Assembly (NCBI GenBank): GCA_012103505.1
Contig: WLWP01000002.1
Coordinates: 248,001-312,000, forward strand
Direction: 5' to 3'
Origin: Pseudomonadales bacterium
GTDB taxonomy: Bacteria > Pseudomonadota > Gammaproteobacteria > Pseudomonadales > Azotimanducaceae
DNA: 64,000 nt
Shown: positions 8,817 to 17,340 of the stretch, piece by piece
How positions within the stretch are numbered: the stretch's first letter is position 1
Layout: each line of letters begins with the position of its first letter
Translations under genes and position numbers: made by a program
Notes under the pieces: model-generated
The model's input: only the letters and a program-made list of their open reading frames with translations
Databases searched by the model: none
Told to the model about the DNA's origin: nothing

Positions 8817-9491
8817 CTAGATTACATCGTCAACAAAAGACCGTGCTGTAATTCCAATTTCGCTAAAAATATCCAGCGGGTTCGTTCTTGTTCGCTTCAA
8901 GACAACGTATGAATGGTTGCCAGTTTCTAGCCAGTGCGCCTGCGCCTGAGGGAGTTCACTCACAACTGTGTCGAGCAACTTTTGCTCGGCCAAATCATCT
9001 CTCGTGCCGCTCAAAAACAACATTGGCTGAGTAATTTCAGGCAGGTGCGCAGCTCTTTTTCGATCTGGCTTTTTTGGCTGATGCAGCGGAAAGGAAAAGA
9101 AGATCAAACCACGCGGACTAATCTTCCCTTGGGCCGCGGCTAACGAAGTCATCCGCCCACCAAAACTATGGCCACCGGCAAAAAGCGGAAAGTCGTACTC
9201 ACTGAGTGCTTGCTCAAATGCAGCTTGAATCGCTTCGACCGCAATTTCGGGACGATCAACACGCCGCTTACCAGCCTGCATGTAGGGAAAGTTGTATCGT
9301 AGCGAGGCGATCTGGTTGACCGCCAAGGCCTCTGCGATGGCTTGCATGTTGGCGTGCAGATAGTCGGCACCGGCGCCATGCGCTAGAACGATCCCAGCAG
9401 TCGCTCCGTCCGGTACAAGCCAACAAGCGTCTAGCGACCCTGCGGGGCTATCTATTTGAAGGCTGGTGACCTCAGTGTTCAGTTGGCCCAA
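8817..9491 (-). CDS. alpha/beta hydrolase, KANL3/Tex30-type dienelactone hydrolase-like
   Basis: A cytoplasmic alpha/beta hydrolase of 224 residues. The nucleophile elbow is GGHSFGGRM (Ser), the acid strand is LFLSGTRDDLAE (Asp) and the His is in ETGNHSYVV, so the catalytic triad is complete. The N-terminal LAHGAGADYLH motif is typical of the KANL3/Tex30 branch. The natural ester or lactone is unknown. The start appears to be TTG 9491. The gene follows clpP on the same strand by 17 bases. Confidence 0.82.
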   Translation of the reverse strand: MGQLNTEVTSLQIDSPAGSLDACWLVPDGATAGIVLAHGAGADYLHANMQAIAEALAVNQIASLRYNFPYMQAGKRRVDRPEIAVEAIQAAFEQALSEYDFPLFAGGHSFGGRMTSLAAAQGKISPRGLIFFSFPLHQPKKPDRKRAAHLPEITQPMLFLSGTRDDLAEQKLLDTVVSELPQAQAHWLETGNHSYVVLKRTRTNPLDIFSEIGITARSFVDDVI

Positions 9492-9508
9492 CCCGCAACA
9501 AGCGACTC

Positions 9509-10099
9509 TTAAGGTAATTCATCAACGCTGTTGATGATCTTGCCGACCAAACCATAGTCCAATGACTCTTCCGCACTCATCCAGTAGTCGCGATCTGTAT
9601 CATCGGTCACACGATCCATCGACTGACCAGTTTGCTCGGCGATAATGCCGTTAATCCGTTCTCGTGTTTTCACGATTTCACGTGCATGGATTTCGATATC
9701 GGAGGCATCGCCACCGAAACCACCATGGGGCTGATGGATTAGAAAGCGTGTGTTTGGCAAGCAGAAACGATCCGCTTTGTCAGGTGCGAGGTAAATGTGC
9801 GTCGCGATACTGCCTACCCAACCGGTACCCACGGTGCGAACTGTCGGCTTGATGTAGCGGATCATGTCAAAAATGGTATCGCCAGACTCCACATGTCCTC
9901 CGGGGGAGCTGATGTAGAGCGTGATTGGGTCATCTGACTCAAACGCGAGCGCGAGTAGCTTCTCAGAAAGACGCCGCGAGACATCCTGGTTCACTTCACC
10001 AAATAGGGTCAAGGTTCGATGCTTCATCAGCGTCGAATCCATAGGGTTTAAGGTCTTCGCTACATCCGCAAGTTCTTGCTCACCGTCCAATGACGTCAT
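9509..10099 (-). CDS. ClpP-family serine protease, divergent paralogue
   Basis: A 196-residue ClpP/crotonase-fold protease. SPGG is present at the oxyanion loop, the nucleophile lies in GWVGSIATHIYLA (Ser aligned with GQAAS of canonical ClpP), the His is in FLIHQPHGG and the Asp in DRDYWMSAEESLDYGLVG. The segment before the Ser (TVGTGWVGS) is unlike housekeeping ClpP, and the gene has no clpX, tig or lon neighbour. It is therefore more likely a second, specialised subunit than the main ClpP. The ATG has GGAGA upstream. It diverges from the esterase gene across 165 bases. Confidence 0.82.
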   Translation of the reverse strand: MTSLDGEQELADVAKTLNPMDSTLMKHRTLTLFGEVNQDVSRRLSEKLLALAFESDDPITLYISSPGGHVESGDTIFDMIRYIKPTVRTVGTGWVGSIATHIYLAPDKADRFCLPNTRFLIHQPHGGFGGDASDIEIHAREIVKTRERINGIIAEQTGQSMDRVTDDTDRDYWMSAEESLDYGLVGKIINSVDELP

Positions 10100-10264
10100 C
10101 GAGTTCTCCGTTTGTTATCCACGAGTTCTGTCTCACAGCTCATTGAGACTGAGACTAACTACAAGTTCCAGATTGCATAGTGTAGCCTCAATTCGAAACT
10201 TGATCGTAATTTATTGGGTCTATGCCTATCGGGTCCTATATGGGGCTAACAAGGAGATTTTTCA

Positions 10265-11191
10265 ATGCCACTCGCACCAGAATATGCAGCTATGTTCGAG
10301 CAGCTCGCCGCACAAGAACCAGGACCACCTATCTATGAACTCTCGCCAGCTGACGCACGCGAGCTTTATCGCGCCATGCGGCCGGTCGTGCCAGAACTAC
10401 CTGTGCATAAAATTGTCGATCAGACGATCACAGGCAGCCTTGGCGACATCCCGGTTCGCATCTATACACCTGGCGGCGACGGACCTTACGGTGTGTTGGT
10501 CTACTTTCACGGCGGTGGCTGGGTCATCGGAGATTGCGACACCTGTGACGCTGTTTGCCGGGAGATATCAACATTGGGTGACCTCGTTGTCGTGTCAGTG
10601 GACTACAGAATGGCACCCGAAGATGTTTACCCGGCATCGGTGATAGACGCATACGATGCGACTGCGTGGGCGTCTAACCACATGGCCGATCTAAACGGCA
10701 ACGGCAAACTCGGTGTTGCTGGCGAAAGCGCAGGTGGCAATCTCTCAGCTGCTGTGAGTTTGAAAGCAAGGGACGAAGACGGCCCTGAAATTGCTTTCCA
10801 ATGCCTACTCTACCCTGTCACTGATAGCGACCTTTCCAGGCCATCCTATGCCGCTAACGGCGAAGGCTACATTTTGGAAACTGCCACGATGGCATGGTTC
10901 TGGGACACTTACTGCCCGGATCAAGCACGACGTAGCGAAGCGCATGCGGCGCCGTTGCGCGCGGCTGACCTCGGCAATCTACCCGCTGCACTGATCGTGA
11001 CTGCAGAATTTGATCCTCTGCGAGACGAAGGTGAAGCGTTTGCAGAGGCTCTCAAATCAGCAGGCAATGAGGCTGAATGGGTTCGTTACGACGGTATGGT
11101 GCATGATTTTTTTGGCACCGCTGTTGTCTTCGAGAGCTCTCGAGCAGGATTTCTAGAAACAGTCGATGCGCTAAAAACACACCTCAACTAA
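10265..11191 (+). CDS. HSL-family alpha/beta hydrolase (esterase)
   Basis: A 308-residue hormone-sensitive-lipase family esterase. The oxyanion motif HGGGWVIGD, nucleophile elbow GESAGGNLSAAVSLKA, Asp in TAEFDPLRDEGEA and His in GMVHDFFG are all present in the normal order. It should hydrolyse short or medium acyl esters in the cytoplasm. The ATG has an AAGGAG ribosome site 8 bases upstream. The YciI gene follows by 9 bases, so the two are probably co-transcribed. Confidence 0.9.
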   Translation: MPLAPEYAAMFEQLAAQEPGPPIYELSPADARELYRAMRPVVPELPVHKIVDQTITGSLGDIPVRIYTPGGDGPYGVLVYFHGGGWVIGDCDTCDAVCREISTLGDLVVVSVDYRMAPEDVYPASVIDAYDATAWASNHMADLNGNGKLGVAGESAGGNLSAAVSLKARDEDGPEIAFQCLLYPVTDSDLSRPSYAANGEGYILETATMAWFWDTYCPDQARRSEAHAAPLRAADLGNLPAALIVTAEFDPLRDEGEAFAEALKSAGNEAEWVRYDGMVHDFFGTAVVFESSRAGFLETVDALKTHLN

Positions 11192-11200
11192 GGAGCAATC

Positions 11201-11479
11201 ATGTTGTACGCGATTATTTGTGAAGACAAAGCCGATAGTGAACCGCTACGCAAGGCAACTCGCGACGATCACCTAGCCTATATCGGAAGCTTCGATGTCC
11301 GCCTCGCTGGACCGATGTTGTCTGATGACGGTGAAACTATGATTGGTTCGATCATTATGCTGGATGCCGAAAGCTTGCCAGCTGCGCAATCGTTCGCAAA
11401 GAGTGATCCGTACAAACTGGCAGGATTGTTCGAGAACGTGACCATCCGACCTTTTCGGCAAGCCATACCTCAGCCCTAA
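11201..11479 (+). CDS. YciI family protein
   Basis: A 92-residue ferredoxin-like-fold protein with the YciI core: N-terminal MLYAIICEDK, the RKATRDDHLAYIG helix with the conserved Arg and His, a Gly-Ser-Ile strand (MIGSIIML) and the C-terminal AGLFENVTIRPFR strand. Family members resemble muconolactone isomerase and EthD-like enzymes, but few have a known reaction. AAGGAG precedes the ATG. It follows the esterase closely and ends before a strong terminator. Confidence 0.87.
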   Translation: MLYAIICEDKADSEPLRKATRDDHLAYIGSFDVRLAGPMLSDDGETMIGSIIMLDAESLPAAQSFAKSDPYKLAGLFENVTIRPFRQAIPQP

Positions 11480-11512
11480 CTCGGGCTACGTAGACTCGGC
11501 TATCCAAAAAAA

Positions 11513-11535
11513 AGGCGGTCAATGACCGCCCTTTT
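11513..11535. terminator. bidirectional rho-independent terminator
   Basis: A perfect inverted repeat GGCGGTCA-AT-TGACCGCC-like stem is flanked by an A tract on one side and CTTTT on the other. It lies between the converging yciI-like and MaoC genes and could stop transcription from both sides. Confidence 0.85.
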
Positions 11536-11553
11536 GTGCGACAGAGTGATTAA

Positions 11554-11961
11554 CTAATCAACTCTAGCCGCAGCGTAACCAGATAGCACAACTGAGCCAT
11601 CTTGGTTCGTGGTTTTCACCTCAAGGTTCACCACACCGTCTTCAACGCTTTCAACAGTCGCAGTGCTATTTAGCGTATCGCCTGGCCAAACTTGATTGGT
11701 AAAACGCACACCGTACTTAGTTAAACGACCATCACCCACATAATTTGTGAGCATTCGTCCGGTCATACCCATAGTGAGCATGCCATGCGCAAACACTGAA
11801 GGATATCCGGCCACTTCAGTTGTGAAAACTTCATCCGTATGCAGCGGATTGTAGTCTCCCGAGGTGCCTGCGTACTGCACAATCTGGGTACGCTTCAGAT
11901 CTTCGACGAGACATTCTGTGTAGGTATCGCCGACGCTTAAATTACTCATGCTTAGTGCCAT
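11554..11961 (-). CDS. MaoC-family dehydratase (hot-dog fold, HadB-like)
   Basis: A 135-residue hot-dog protein with the R-specific hydratase motif YAGTSGDYNPLHTDEVF carrying the catalytic Asp and His, then FAHGMLTMGMTGRML. It should add or remove water on (R)-3-hydroxyacyl or enoyl thioesters. A very good AGGAGG site precedes the ATG. It lies 9 bases behind a second MaoC-like gene with an N-terminal-type domain, an arrangement seen in mycobacterial HadA-HadB heterodimers. The partnership is inference from adjacency and domain type. Confidence 0.85.
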   Translation of the reverse strand: MALSMSNLSVGDTYTECLVEDLKRTQIVQYAGTSGDYNPLHTDEVFTTEVAGYPSVFAHGMLTMGMTGRMLTNYVGDGRLTKYGVRFTNQVWPGDTLNSTATVESVEDGVVNLEVKTTNQDGSVVLSGYAAARVD

Positions 11962-11970
11962 TTTTCCCTC

Positions 11971-12471
11971 CTAGCTATCAACTGGGCGTTCAGTGCGCAC
12001 ACCAACACCACGAGCCGTAATTACCAACTCACCATTCTGATCACGATACTCAGTGACCGTCTCAGAGAAGACGAGCTTCCCGGCACGCTTGCTTTCTTTC
12101 TCCCAGGTTTCCCCAGGCTTGGTGGTGCCTGTTAGTACATCACCTGGCTTAGGATGTCGGTGATATTCAAAGTGTTGCTCGGCGTGCAAGCCGCCACCGC
12201 CACCGCCACCACCACCACCGCCGGAAGACTCTTTCTTGATACCTGTCGGTTCTTTACCAGAACCAAACCATGGCTCGCCAATCTTCGGTCGCAAGAAGTA
12301 GTCTGGATCAAATTGTGCACTGGCTTGTGCAAAGGTTGGTGGTGCGATAACGCTGCCTGGTTCAGTCCCAGCCGCGTAGTCGGCGTCGTAGTAAATCTGA
12401 TTGTCGTCTCCGATCGAACGAGCAAACATCAAGATGTGGCTCGCTTCCACGGGGAATTTATCAACAGCCAT
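11971..12471 (-). CDS. MaoC N-terminal-type dehydratase (HadA-like) with polyglycine insert
   Basis: A 166-residue FAS1-like/MaoC N-terminal domain protein: MAVDKFPVEASHILMFARSIGD and PPTFAQASAQFDPDY are the usual opening, and the C-terminal KLVFSETVTEYRDQNGELV strand closes the hot-dog fold. Such subunits bind the acyl chain and pair with a catalytic MaoC subunit. That subunit is probably the product of the gene 9 bases downstream. Oddly, a run of eleven glycines (codons at 12190-12222) follows residue 82, where relatives have a short loop. The ATG lies inside a good minus-strand start context. Confidence 0.8.
   Translation of the reverse strand: MAVDKFPVEASHILMFARSIGDDNQIYYDADYAAGTEPGSVIAPPTFAQASAQFDPDYFLRPKIGEPWFGSGKEPTGIKKESSGGGGGGGGGGGLHAEQHFEYHRHPKPGDVLTGTTKPGETWEKESKRAGKLVFSETVTEYRDQNGELVITARGVGVRTERPVDS
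12190..12222 (-). repeat. in-frame GGY triplet run encoding eleven glycines
   Basis: Eleven successive Gly codons, all GGT or GGC, lie inside the HadA-like gene. The run is a slippage-prone microsatellite and keeps the reading frame at any whole-codon change. Confidence 0.9.
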
Positions 12472-12551
12472 CTGTCTCCCCTTTATTTTTAAGTCAAGGG
12501 GATCGAGTATCCACTATGAACATCATCGGATTCAAGCTCGGACTGAACTGT

Positions 12552-13328
12552 TTATTTACCTTTGAACTCGGGATCGCGTTTTTCAAGAAAAGCGTTGATG
12601 CCCTCTATTTTGTCCTCAGTCTGGACAAGCGCACCTTGAGCATACTTTTCGAACATGAGTGCACTGGCAAGGCTCGCTTCCATCCCAAAGTGAACCATCG
12701 CCTTCATCGTGCGTGGCACAAAGGGTGCAAAAGTCGCCAAGTGTTCAGCCATACGCCGAACCTCGGGCAGCAACTCTTCCGGTTCAACTAATCTCGTTAC
12801 CAAGCCAATCTGGAGCGCGCGCTCAGCGTCTATGGGCTCACCCATGAGCATCATCTCCATACCCCAGCCGCGCCCGACAATTCTTGGCAGTCGCGCGGTC
12901 GCACCGCCACCAGGAATAATGCCGAGTTTACCTTCAGGTGTCGCAAACCTAGATTTAGGCGTCGCAACTCTGAGGTCACAACCCAACGCCACCTCCAAAC
13001 CACCGCCCATACAAATGCCGTCAATCGCAGCGATTGTCGGCTTAGGCATGCGTTCCAACTTGTCCGCCAAGCCCTGAACGATGGGCTCAAGAGCTTTTTT
13101 GAAATCCCTATGTAGGACTTCTGAAAGATCAGATCCGGAAGCAAATGAGCGGCCACCCGCGCCGGTAAACGCGAGAACTCGAACGGCATCATCTGCCGCC
13201 GCCAAATCCGCAGCAGTGTGCAGATCATCGAGCGTCGCTAGAGAAATTGCGTTGTGCTTGTCGGCCCTGTTAATCGTAATCAGGGCGAGGGGTCCATCTA
13301 CCTCGTAGAGGACATTTTCGAGCTCCAT
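12552..13328 (-). CDS. enoyl-CoA hydratase/isomerase family protein
   Basis: A complete crotonase-fold protein of 258 residues. It shows ITINRADKHNAIS at the N terminus, the first oxyanion segment RSFASGSDLSEV and the second segment GICMGGGLEVALGCDLRV with the catalytic-side Glu. The C-terminal YAQGALVQTEDKIEGINAFLEKR ending is typical of FadB-like hydratases. It should hydrate 2-enoyl-CoA or act on a related thioester. It lies downstream of an AsmA-like gene and upstream of the MaoC pair on the same strand, so a shared acyl-CoA role is plausible. Confidence 0.88.
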   Translation of the reverse strand: MELENVLYEVDGPLALITINRADKHNAISLATLDDLHTAADLAAADDAVRVLAFTGAGGRSFASGSDLSEVLHRDFKKALEPIVQGLADKLERMPKPTIAAIDGICMGGGLEVALGCDLRVATPKSRFATPEGKLGIIPGGGATARLPRIVGRGWGMEMMLMGEPIDAERALQIGLVTRLVEPEELLPEVRRMAEHLATFAPFVPRTMKAMVHFGMEASLASALMFEKYAQGALVQTEDKIEGINAFLEKRDPEFKGK

Positions 13329-13337
13329 ACTGCCTGG

Positions 13338-14081
13338 CTACTTTTTCTTGAAAAGATCCGAGATCTTATCAACGCCAGGTACTTTGTCACCTATCTTTTC
13401 CAGAAGTCGCGCCTTTACGCCCTCAAGTTCCAGGCCCTGACTGACTGCAGCCTTACTAATCGCCTGTGTGATGGGTTTCAATAACTGTTCACCAACTTCG
13501 ACCGCAGTAGCACCATCGGTTTTGCGACCGACACCACTGAGATTGATTGGCGGGATGGTCATCTGAGACTCACCTAAAATATCTGAATTGAGTTTTACGT
13601 CAGCGTTGGTAAAACTAAATTGATCGATGATGAACTTCGTTTCAGATTCTGTAGATGTAGCTGAGGCGCTCTCGTCACCGTCACTTGAGCTTGCCTCGAG
13701 ATTTTCCATAAGTTTCTGAAAATTGGTTTGCTTACCAACCGCAACTGCGGCAACTGAGGCGCCATCCACAAGAATATTCTTGATGACAATGAGATCACCA
13801 GAAAGGTTGTCCGTATCTAGCGTAATCCCGACTCGGTCCAACGACATCGCATGGCCACCTGAGAAGCCTTGCGGATTGCCGATGACTAAATTCCGGATTT
13901 CCCCTTTACCCGCGACGTAATCGATATCAACAGTACCAACACTCACGTCCGCACCGAGATATTCCGGTCCAAATTCCTCGACACCACTCTTAATCAGATC
14001 GCCTGAATAAAAGAAGAGATATCCCCCTATGCCCGCGACGATGAGTATGAGTATCAACACCAGGCTACCGATGACTTTCAC
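13338..14081 (-). CDS. AsmA-like membrane-anchored periplasmic protein
   Basis: A 247-residue protein with one N-terminal membrane helix (VLILILIVAGIGGYLFFYSG). The mainly beta region that follows contains YLGADVSVGTVDIDY and GKGEIRNLVIGNP, repeats typical of AsmA/DUF748 proteins that help lipid traffic or outer-membrane assembly. An acidic serine-rich linker (residues about 130-145) precedes the second beta part. The C terminus is Lys-rich. No enzyme motif is seen. It follows the DUF2959 lipoprotein gene and the TSP3-OmpA gene in one minus-strand run of envelope genes. Confidence 0.6.
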   Translation of the reverse strand: MKVIGSLVLILILIVAGIGGYLFFYSGDLIKSGVEEFGPEYLGADVSVGTVDIDYVAGKGEIRNLVIGNPQGFSGGHAMSLDRVGITLDTDNLSGDLIVIKNILVDGASVAAVAVGKQTNFQKLMENLEASSSDGDESASATSTESETKFIIDQFSFTNADVKLNSDILGESQMTIPPINLSGVGRKTDGATAVEVGEQLLKPITQAISKAAVSQGLELEGVKARLLEKIGDKVPGVDKISDLFKKK

Positions 14082-14116
14082 AATCCCTCCTGAAGAATAA
14101 TTACATCTTTCTGCGT

Positions 14117-14752
14117 TTAGCTTTCCATCTGCCGAATGAAGCTCTGAGCTTCGGCGATCGACGCTTCCATTTCCCGGACCAACCGACCAACGTCCGATTC
14201 TATGCCACCCAACTCGCCCTCAAGTGAAGCCACAGCTTGAGCATTCAAATTGTGTTTTAAATACAACACGTGATCTCGAAACGAATCTAACACGGGCTGC
14301 ATCCGTGATTCTGCCTTCTTCATTGCCTTAACTAATGATTTCGCTCGAGACCTAGAAGTCTTTAGCTGCTGCGCGCTCTTACTTCTCAAGCTGGTATTAC
14401 CAATCTGCTCAAGCTCATCCTGCCACTCGTTAAACAAGTCTTCGGACACATCCTCTACAGCTTCAATACGTCCAGAGACCGTTTTCGCCTGGCTTTCTGC
14501 GTCCTCGAACGCGTCGTTCAGCCGGTTGTAGGTAGACTTGAGCTCACTCTCCGGAATACCTACCACCGCTTCGAATTGCGCAAGCGCATCCTTGAACTCT
14601 TCTTTGGCATCTTCCTGAGCCTCCATCGCGTCTTCAACGCGATCTACGAGGATGTCGTTCTTCAACCTACCAAATTGTTCATTGACGCTGTAGTACGCAC
14701 TCTCACAACTACAGAGTATGAGGCTACAGATTAGAATGACACTTACGCGCAT
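14117..14752 (-). CDS. DUF2959-like coiled-coil lipoprotein
   Basis: A 211-residue protein with a lipoprotein signal (VILICSLILCSC, lipidation at the second Cys of the lipobox) followed by ESAYYSVNEQFGRLKND. That opening is typical of DUF2959 proteins. The remainder is almost entirely helical and rich in Glu, Ala, Lys and Gln, consistent with an alpha-helical bundle or coiled coil facing the periplasm. Function is unknown. It lies 9 bases after the TSP3-OmpA gene and is probably translated from the same message. Confidence 0.78.
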   Translation of the reverse strand: MRVSVILICSLILCSCESAYYSVNEQFGRLKNDILVDRVEDAMEAQEDAKEEFKDALAQFEAVVGIPESELKSTYNRLNDAFEDAESQAKTVSGRIEAVEDVSEDLFNEWQDELEQIGNTSLRSKSAQQLKTSRSRAKSLVKAMKKAESRMQPVLDSFRDHVLYLKHNLNAQAVASLEGELGGIESDVGRLVREMEASIAEAQSFIRQMES

Positions 14753-14761
14753 ATTCGGTCC

Positions 14762-15997
14762 TTAGTCTTCTTTCGTCTGGCGAACGGTATGAGTACCCGA
14801 TACTACCGCTGACACCCGACGATTTCGCTGCTTACCAGCCGTCGTTTCGTTGTCGGCAATAGGTCGGTCTTCGCCAAAGCCCGCCCATGACAGGCGATCG
14901 GCAGAAACGCCTGCATTGGCTACGAGATGATCGTGCACTGATTTAGCACGTCGCTCAGAAAGTTTTTGGTTGTAGCCCTGCGAGCCGGAACTATCTGTGT
15001 GTCCTTCTATCACCGCGTTAGCGGTCGGATATTGGCGTAAGAACTTCACAACTCGACCGATTTCAGATCCGTGCTTTGGCAAAATCTCAGCCTTGTCCAC
15101 ATCGAACTCTAAGTTCATGTCGATCGTTACTGATTCTTCAAGCTCGATGTAACAACCGCGCTCATTGACCAGTGCACCGGCAGATGTGTCTGGGCAATCG
15201 TCACGATAATCTGGCACGCCGTCGCCATCACTATCGAGCGCACAACCGCGACTATCGACTTTGGCCCCAGCTGGCGTTTCGGGACACCGATCATCACCAT
15301 CAACAACACCATCGCCGTCACCATCTAACTGACAACCATTGGCGTCGACAGTTCGGCCTGGAGGCGTTGTGGGGCATTGATCTTGATCGTTAGGTACACC
15401 ATCTCCATCAGAGTCGGCCGGTGGCTCAGGTTCTGGTGCCGCACCAATAAAACCCGTCAAACCGACGAATCCAGCGGGATTGATACCGCCGTCTCGAGGC
15501 GAAGATATCGCCCGTATGTCAGCGCGTAATGCGATGTTCTCACTCAGCTCTCTAAACACACCAAAGCCAACGTTGGCTTGCGTGTGACGCGAGTCAGAAC
15601 GAATCCCATCAAACTGATACTTCGTGGTACCGGCACCCATGACAAAGAACGGCTGCCAGCCATCGACCTCATCTAACGAGTACAGAAAATCAGCCCAGCG
15701 CACTTCGATATCGTCCGAACCTCGACCCCAAACGTTTTCGAAGTCTGATTTCACATTGGCGCCAAGGATCTCGAACGACCAACGTTCGGAAAAGCTATAT
15801 CCTAAAACTACCCCTGGCCCTACATCTGCTTCTTCGTAGCCATACCGGGAATGATCTGGACCATGGATGTATGCCACGCCCGGGGCAATGTAGAACTGGC
15901 CCTTGTGTGGTGCGAGTTCATCTGTGTCATCTGCAGTCGTGTAGCTCATCGTACCGAGCAATACCAGCGACACAAAAGTGCGCAAAACGGATTTCAT
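14762..15997 (-). CDS. OmpA-like porin with thrombospondin type-3 repeats
   Basis: A 411-residue outer-membrane protein in three parts. A signal peptide and an eight-strand beta-barrel region (about residues 25-190) come first, followed by an EPEPPADSDGDGVPND hinge and three calcium-binding TSP3-type repeats (DSDGDGVPDYRDDCPDT and relatives). The C-terminal OmpA peptidoglycan-binding domain shows IEGHTDSSGSQGYN and RRAKSVHDHL. It links the outer membrane to the cell wall. The ATG is preceded by GGAGACAAC. It is the first gene of a minus-strand envelope run and diverges from mscS. Confidence 0.92.
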   Translation of the reverse strand: MKSVLRTFVSLVLLGTMSYTTADDTDELAPHKGQFYIAPGVAYIHGPDHSRYGYEEADVGPGVVLGYSFSERWSFEILGANVKSDFENVWGRGSDDIEVRWADFLYSLDEVDGWQPFFVMGAGTTKYQFDGIRSDSRHTQANVGFGVFRELSENIALRADIRAISSPRDGGINPAGFVGLTGFIGAAPEPEPPADSDGDGVPNDQDQCPTTPPGRTVDANGCQLDGDGDGVVDGDDRCPETPAGAKVDSRGCALDSDGDGVPDYRDDCPDTSAGALVNERGCYIELEESVTIDMNLEFDVDKAEILPKHGSEIGRVVKFLRQYPTANAVIEGHTDSSGSQGYNQKLSERRAKSVHDHLVANAGVSADRLSWAGFGEDRPIADNETTAGKQRNRRVSAVVSGTHTVRQTKED

Positions 15998-16150
15998 GTT
16001 GTCTCCTAATTTTAGATTCAGGCGACGATAGTAGTCGCACCGAGGTGTTCAAGTATCAAACAGTTGTAAAATCGCAAATTAAGGGAGGCGCTGGCAACTA
16101 CTTTTGGTCAGAATATGCCTACAACAATAACTTACAGTTGGGAGACACCA

Positions 16151-16996
16151 ATGGAAGCCATACCAGAAGAGCTGTCCACGGACAGCATCCAGGGATACAT
16201 CGATCAGTTTGTCGAAGTCGTGATCACAGAAGGACCGCAAATCGTTTTAGCGATCGTGGTTCTCTTGGTCGGACTTTGGATCATCAAGCGCGTTGTCAAT
16301 CTCGTTAACGCTGGTCTCGAGCGCGGCGAAACTGACGAAACTTTGTCAAAATTCTTGAGCAGCCTCGCTTCGATCGTTCTCAAAGCCCTGCTATTCATCA
16401 CCGTTGCGGGCATGATTGGCATAGAAACAACGTCCTTCATCGCCATTTTAGGTGCAGCCGGTTTGGCTATTGGTCTGGCGCTACAAGGTACTCTGGCGAA
16501 TTTCGCTGGCGGCGTACTGATCCTCCTATTCCGCCCCTACAAGATTGGCGATTTTGTCGAAGCCCAAGGGGTTGCAGGAACGGTGGCAGGCATTCAGATT
16601 TTCAATACCGTCATCCGTACTGGTGATAACAAGCGAATCATTGTTCCAAACGGTGCGATATCAAACGGTATCATCACGAACTTCTCCGCAGAAGAGAAAC
16701 GACGCGTTGATATGGTGTTCGGCATCGGCTACGACGATGACGTCACTAAGGCAAAAGAAACGCTGAAACGCATTCTTTCTGAAGATGACCGCATTCACGC
16801 CGATCCAGAGCCCTTCGTCGTTGTCAGTGAGTTAGCAGATAGCTCTGTCAATTTCACAGTCCGTGTTTGGGTCGATGCAGCTAACTACTGGGGTGTATTT
16901 TTCGGCACTACCGAGAAAGTGAAAATCGTCTTCGATCAAGAAGGTATTTCCATCCCTTACCCCCAGCAAGATATTCACGTCCACCAATCTAACTAA
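16151..16996 (+). CDS. mscS: MscS-family mechanosensitive channel
   Basis: A 281-residue small-conductance mechanosensitive channel. The N-terminal helices are followed by the pore-lining TM3 with alternating Gly/Ala (LGAAGLAIGLALQGTLANFAGG) and the downstream LLFRPYKIGDFVE hinge, both strong MscS signatures. The C-terminal cytoplasmic beta and alpha/beta domains follow. The start is ATG 16151 with GGAGA 5 bases upstream rather than the ATG at 16115. The gene protects against hypo-osmotic shock and ends before a series of terminator hairpins. Confidence 0.92.
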   Translation: MEAIPEELSTDSIQGYIDQFVEVVITEGPQIVLAIVVLLVGLWIIKRVVNLVNAGLERGETDETLSKFLSSLASIVLKALLFITVAGMIGIETTSFIAILGAAGLAIGLALQGTLANFAGGVLILLFRPYKIGDFVEAQGVAGTVAGIQIFNTVIRTGDNKRIIVPNGAISNGIITNFSAEEKRRVDMVFGIGYDDDVTKAKETLKRILSEDDRIHADPEPFVVVSELADSSVNFTVRVWVDAANYWGVFFGTTEKVKIVFDQEGISIPYPQQDIHVHQSN

Positions 16997-17015
16997 GCGT
17001 TTATACGCTTGTTAA

Positions 17016-17046
17016 TGCCTCTGAGACCTTATGGTCATCAGAGGCA
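17016..17046. other. long hairpin after mscS
   Basis: TGCCTCTGA pairs with TCAGAGGCA, extended inward by GACC/GGTC with one bulged A and a TTAT tetraloop. It has no following T tract. It may protect the mscS 3' end or assist termination. Confidence 0.7.
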
Positions 17047-17070
17047 CGCGGACAAAGATAGGAATCAAAA

Positions 17071-17095
17071 CAGGCGGTCCAACCGCCTGTTTTTA
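17071..17095 (+). terminator. rho-independent terminator of mscS
   Basis: CAGGCGGT pairs with ACCGCCTG around a three-base loop and is followed by TTTTTA on the plus strand. On the minus strand it is followed by TTTTG, so it may work weakly in both directions. Confidence 0.82.
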
Positions 17096-17120
17096 TTTGT
17101 GGGATAAGCAAATTCGAGGC

Positions 17121-17159
17121 AAAAGAAAACCGCCGACCTGGAGAGGGAACCGGCGGTTT
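17121..17159 (-). terminator. rho-independent terminator of the two-component operon
   Basis: Read on the minus strand, AAACCGCCG and CGGCGGTTT form a nine-pair stem followed by a T-rich tail (TTTTCTTTTG). It lies downstream of the histidine kinase stop at 17341. Confidence 0.7.
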
Positions 17160-17340
17160 CATTGATCTCCTCAATGATAAAAGAGATCGTCCTCTATGGC
17201 CGCCAACGCAGCTTGAGAGGTAAGGGGATTTCATTGCATTGCTGCAATGAACAGACTATGCACTCGTTTCGTTTCCGGATGATTTCGCGAAAAGCCCTTT
17301 TTGTGACAATTTGTTTCTAAAGACTGCGGCTGATGAACCT

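Larger units (their letters stand above)
16997..17340. other. intergenic region between converging mscS and histidine kinase genes
   Basis: No convincing gene is present. Four hairpins stand in a row: AAGCGT/ACGCTT at 16995-17010, a 13-bp stem at 17016-17046, and the two terminators listed separately. The stretch 17161-17340 shows no other structure I can support. Confidence 0.7.

Noticed and set aside
12132..12425. Opposite-frame ORF across the polyglycine gene
   Set aside because: It only mirrors the HadA-like gene in another frame and has no start context.
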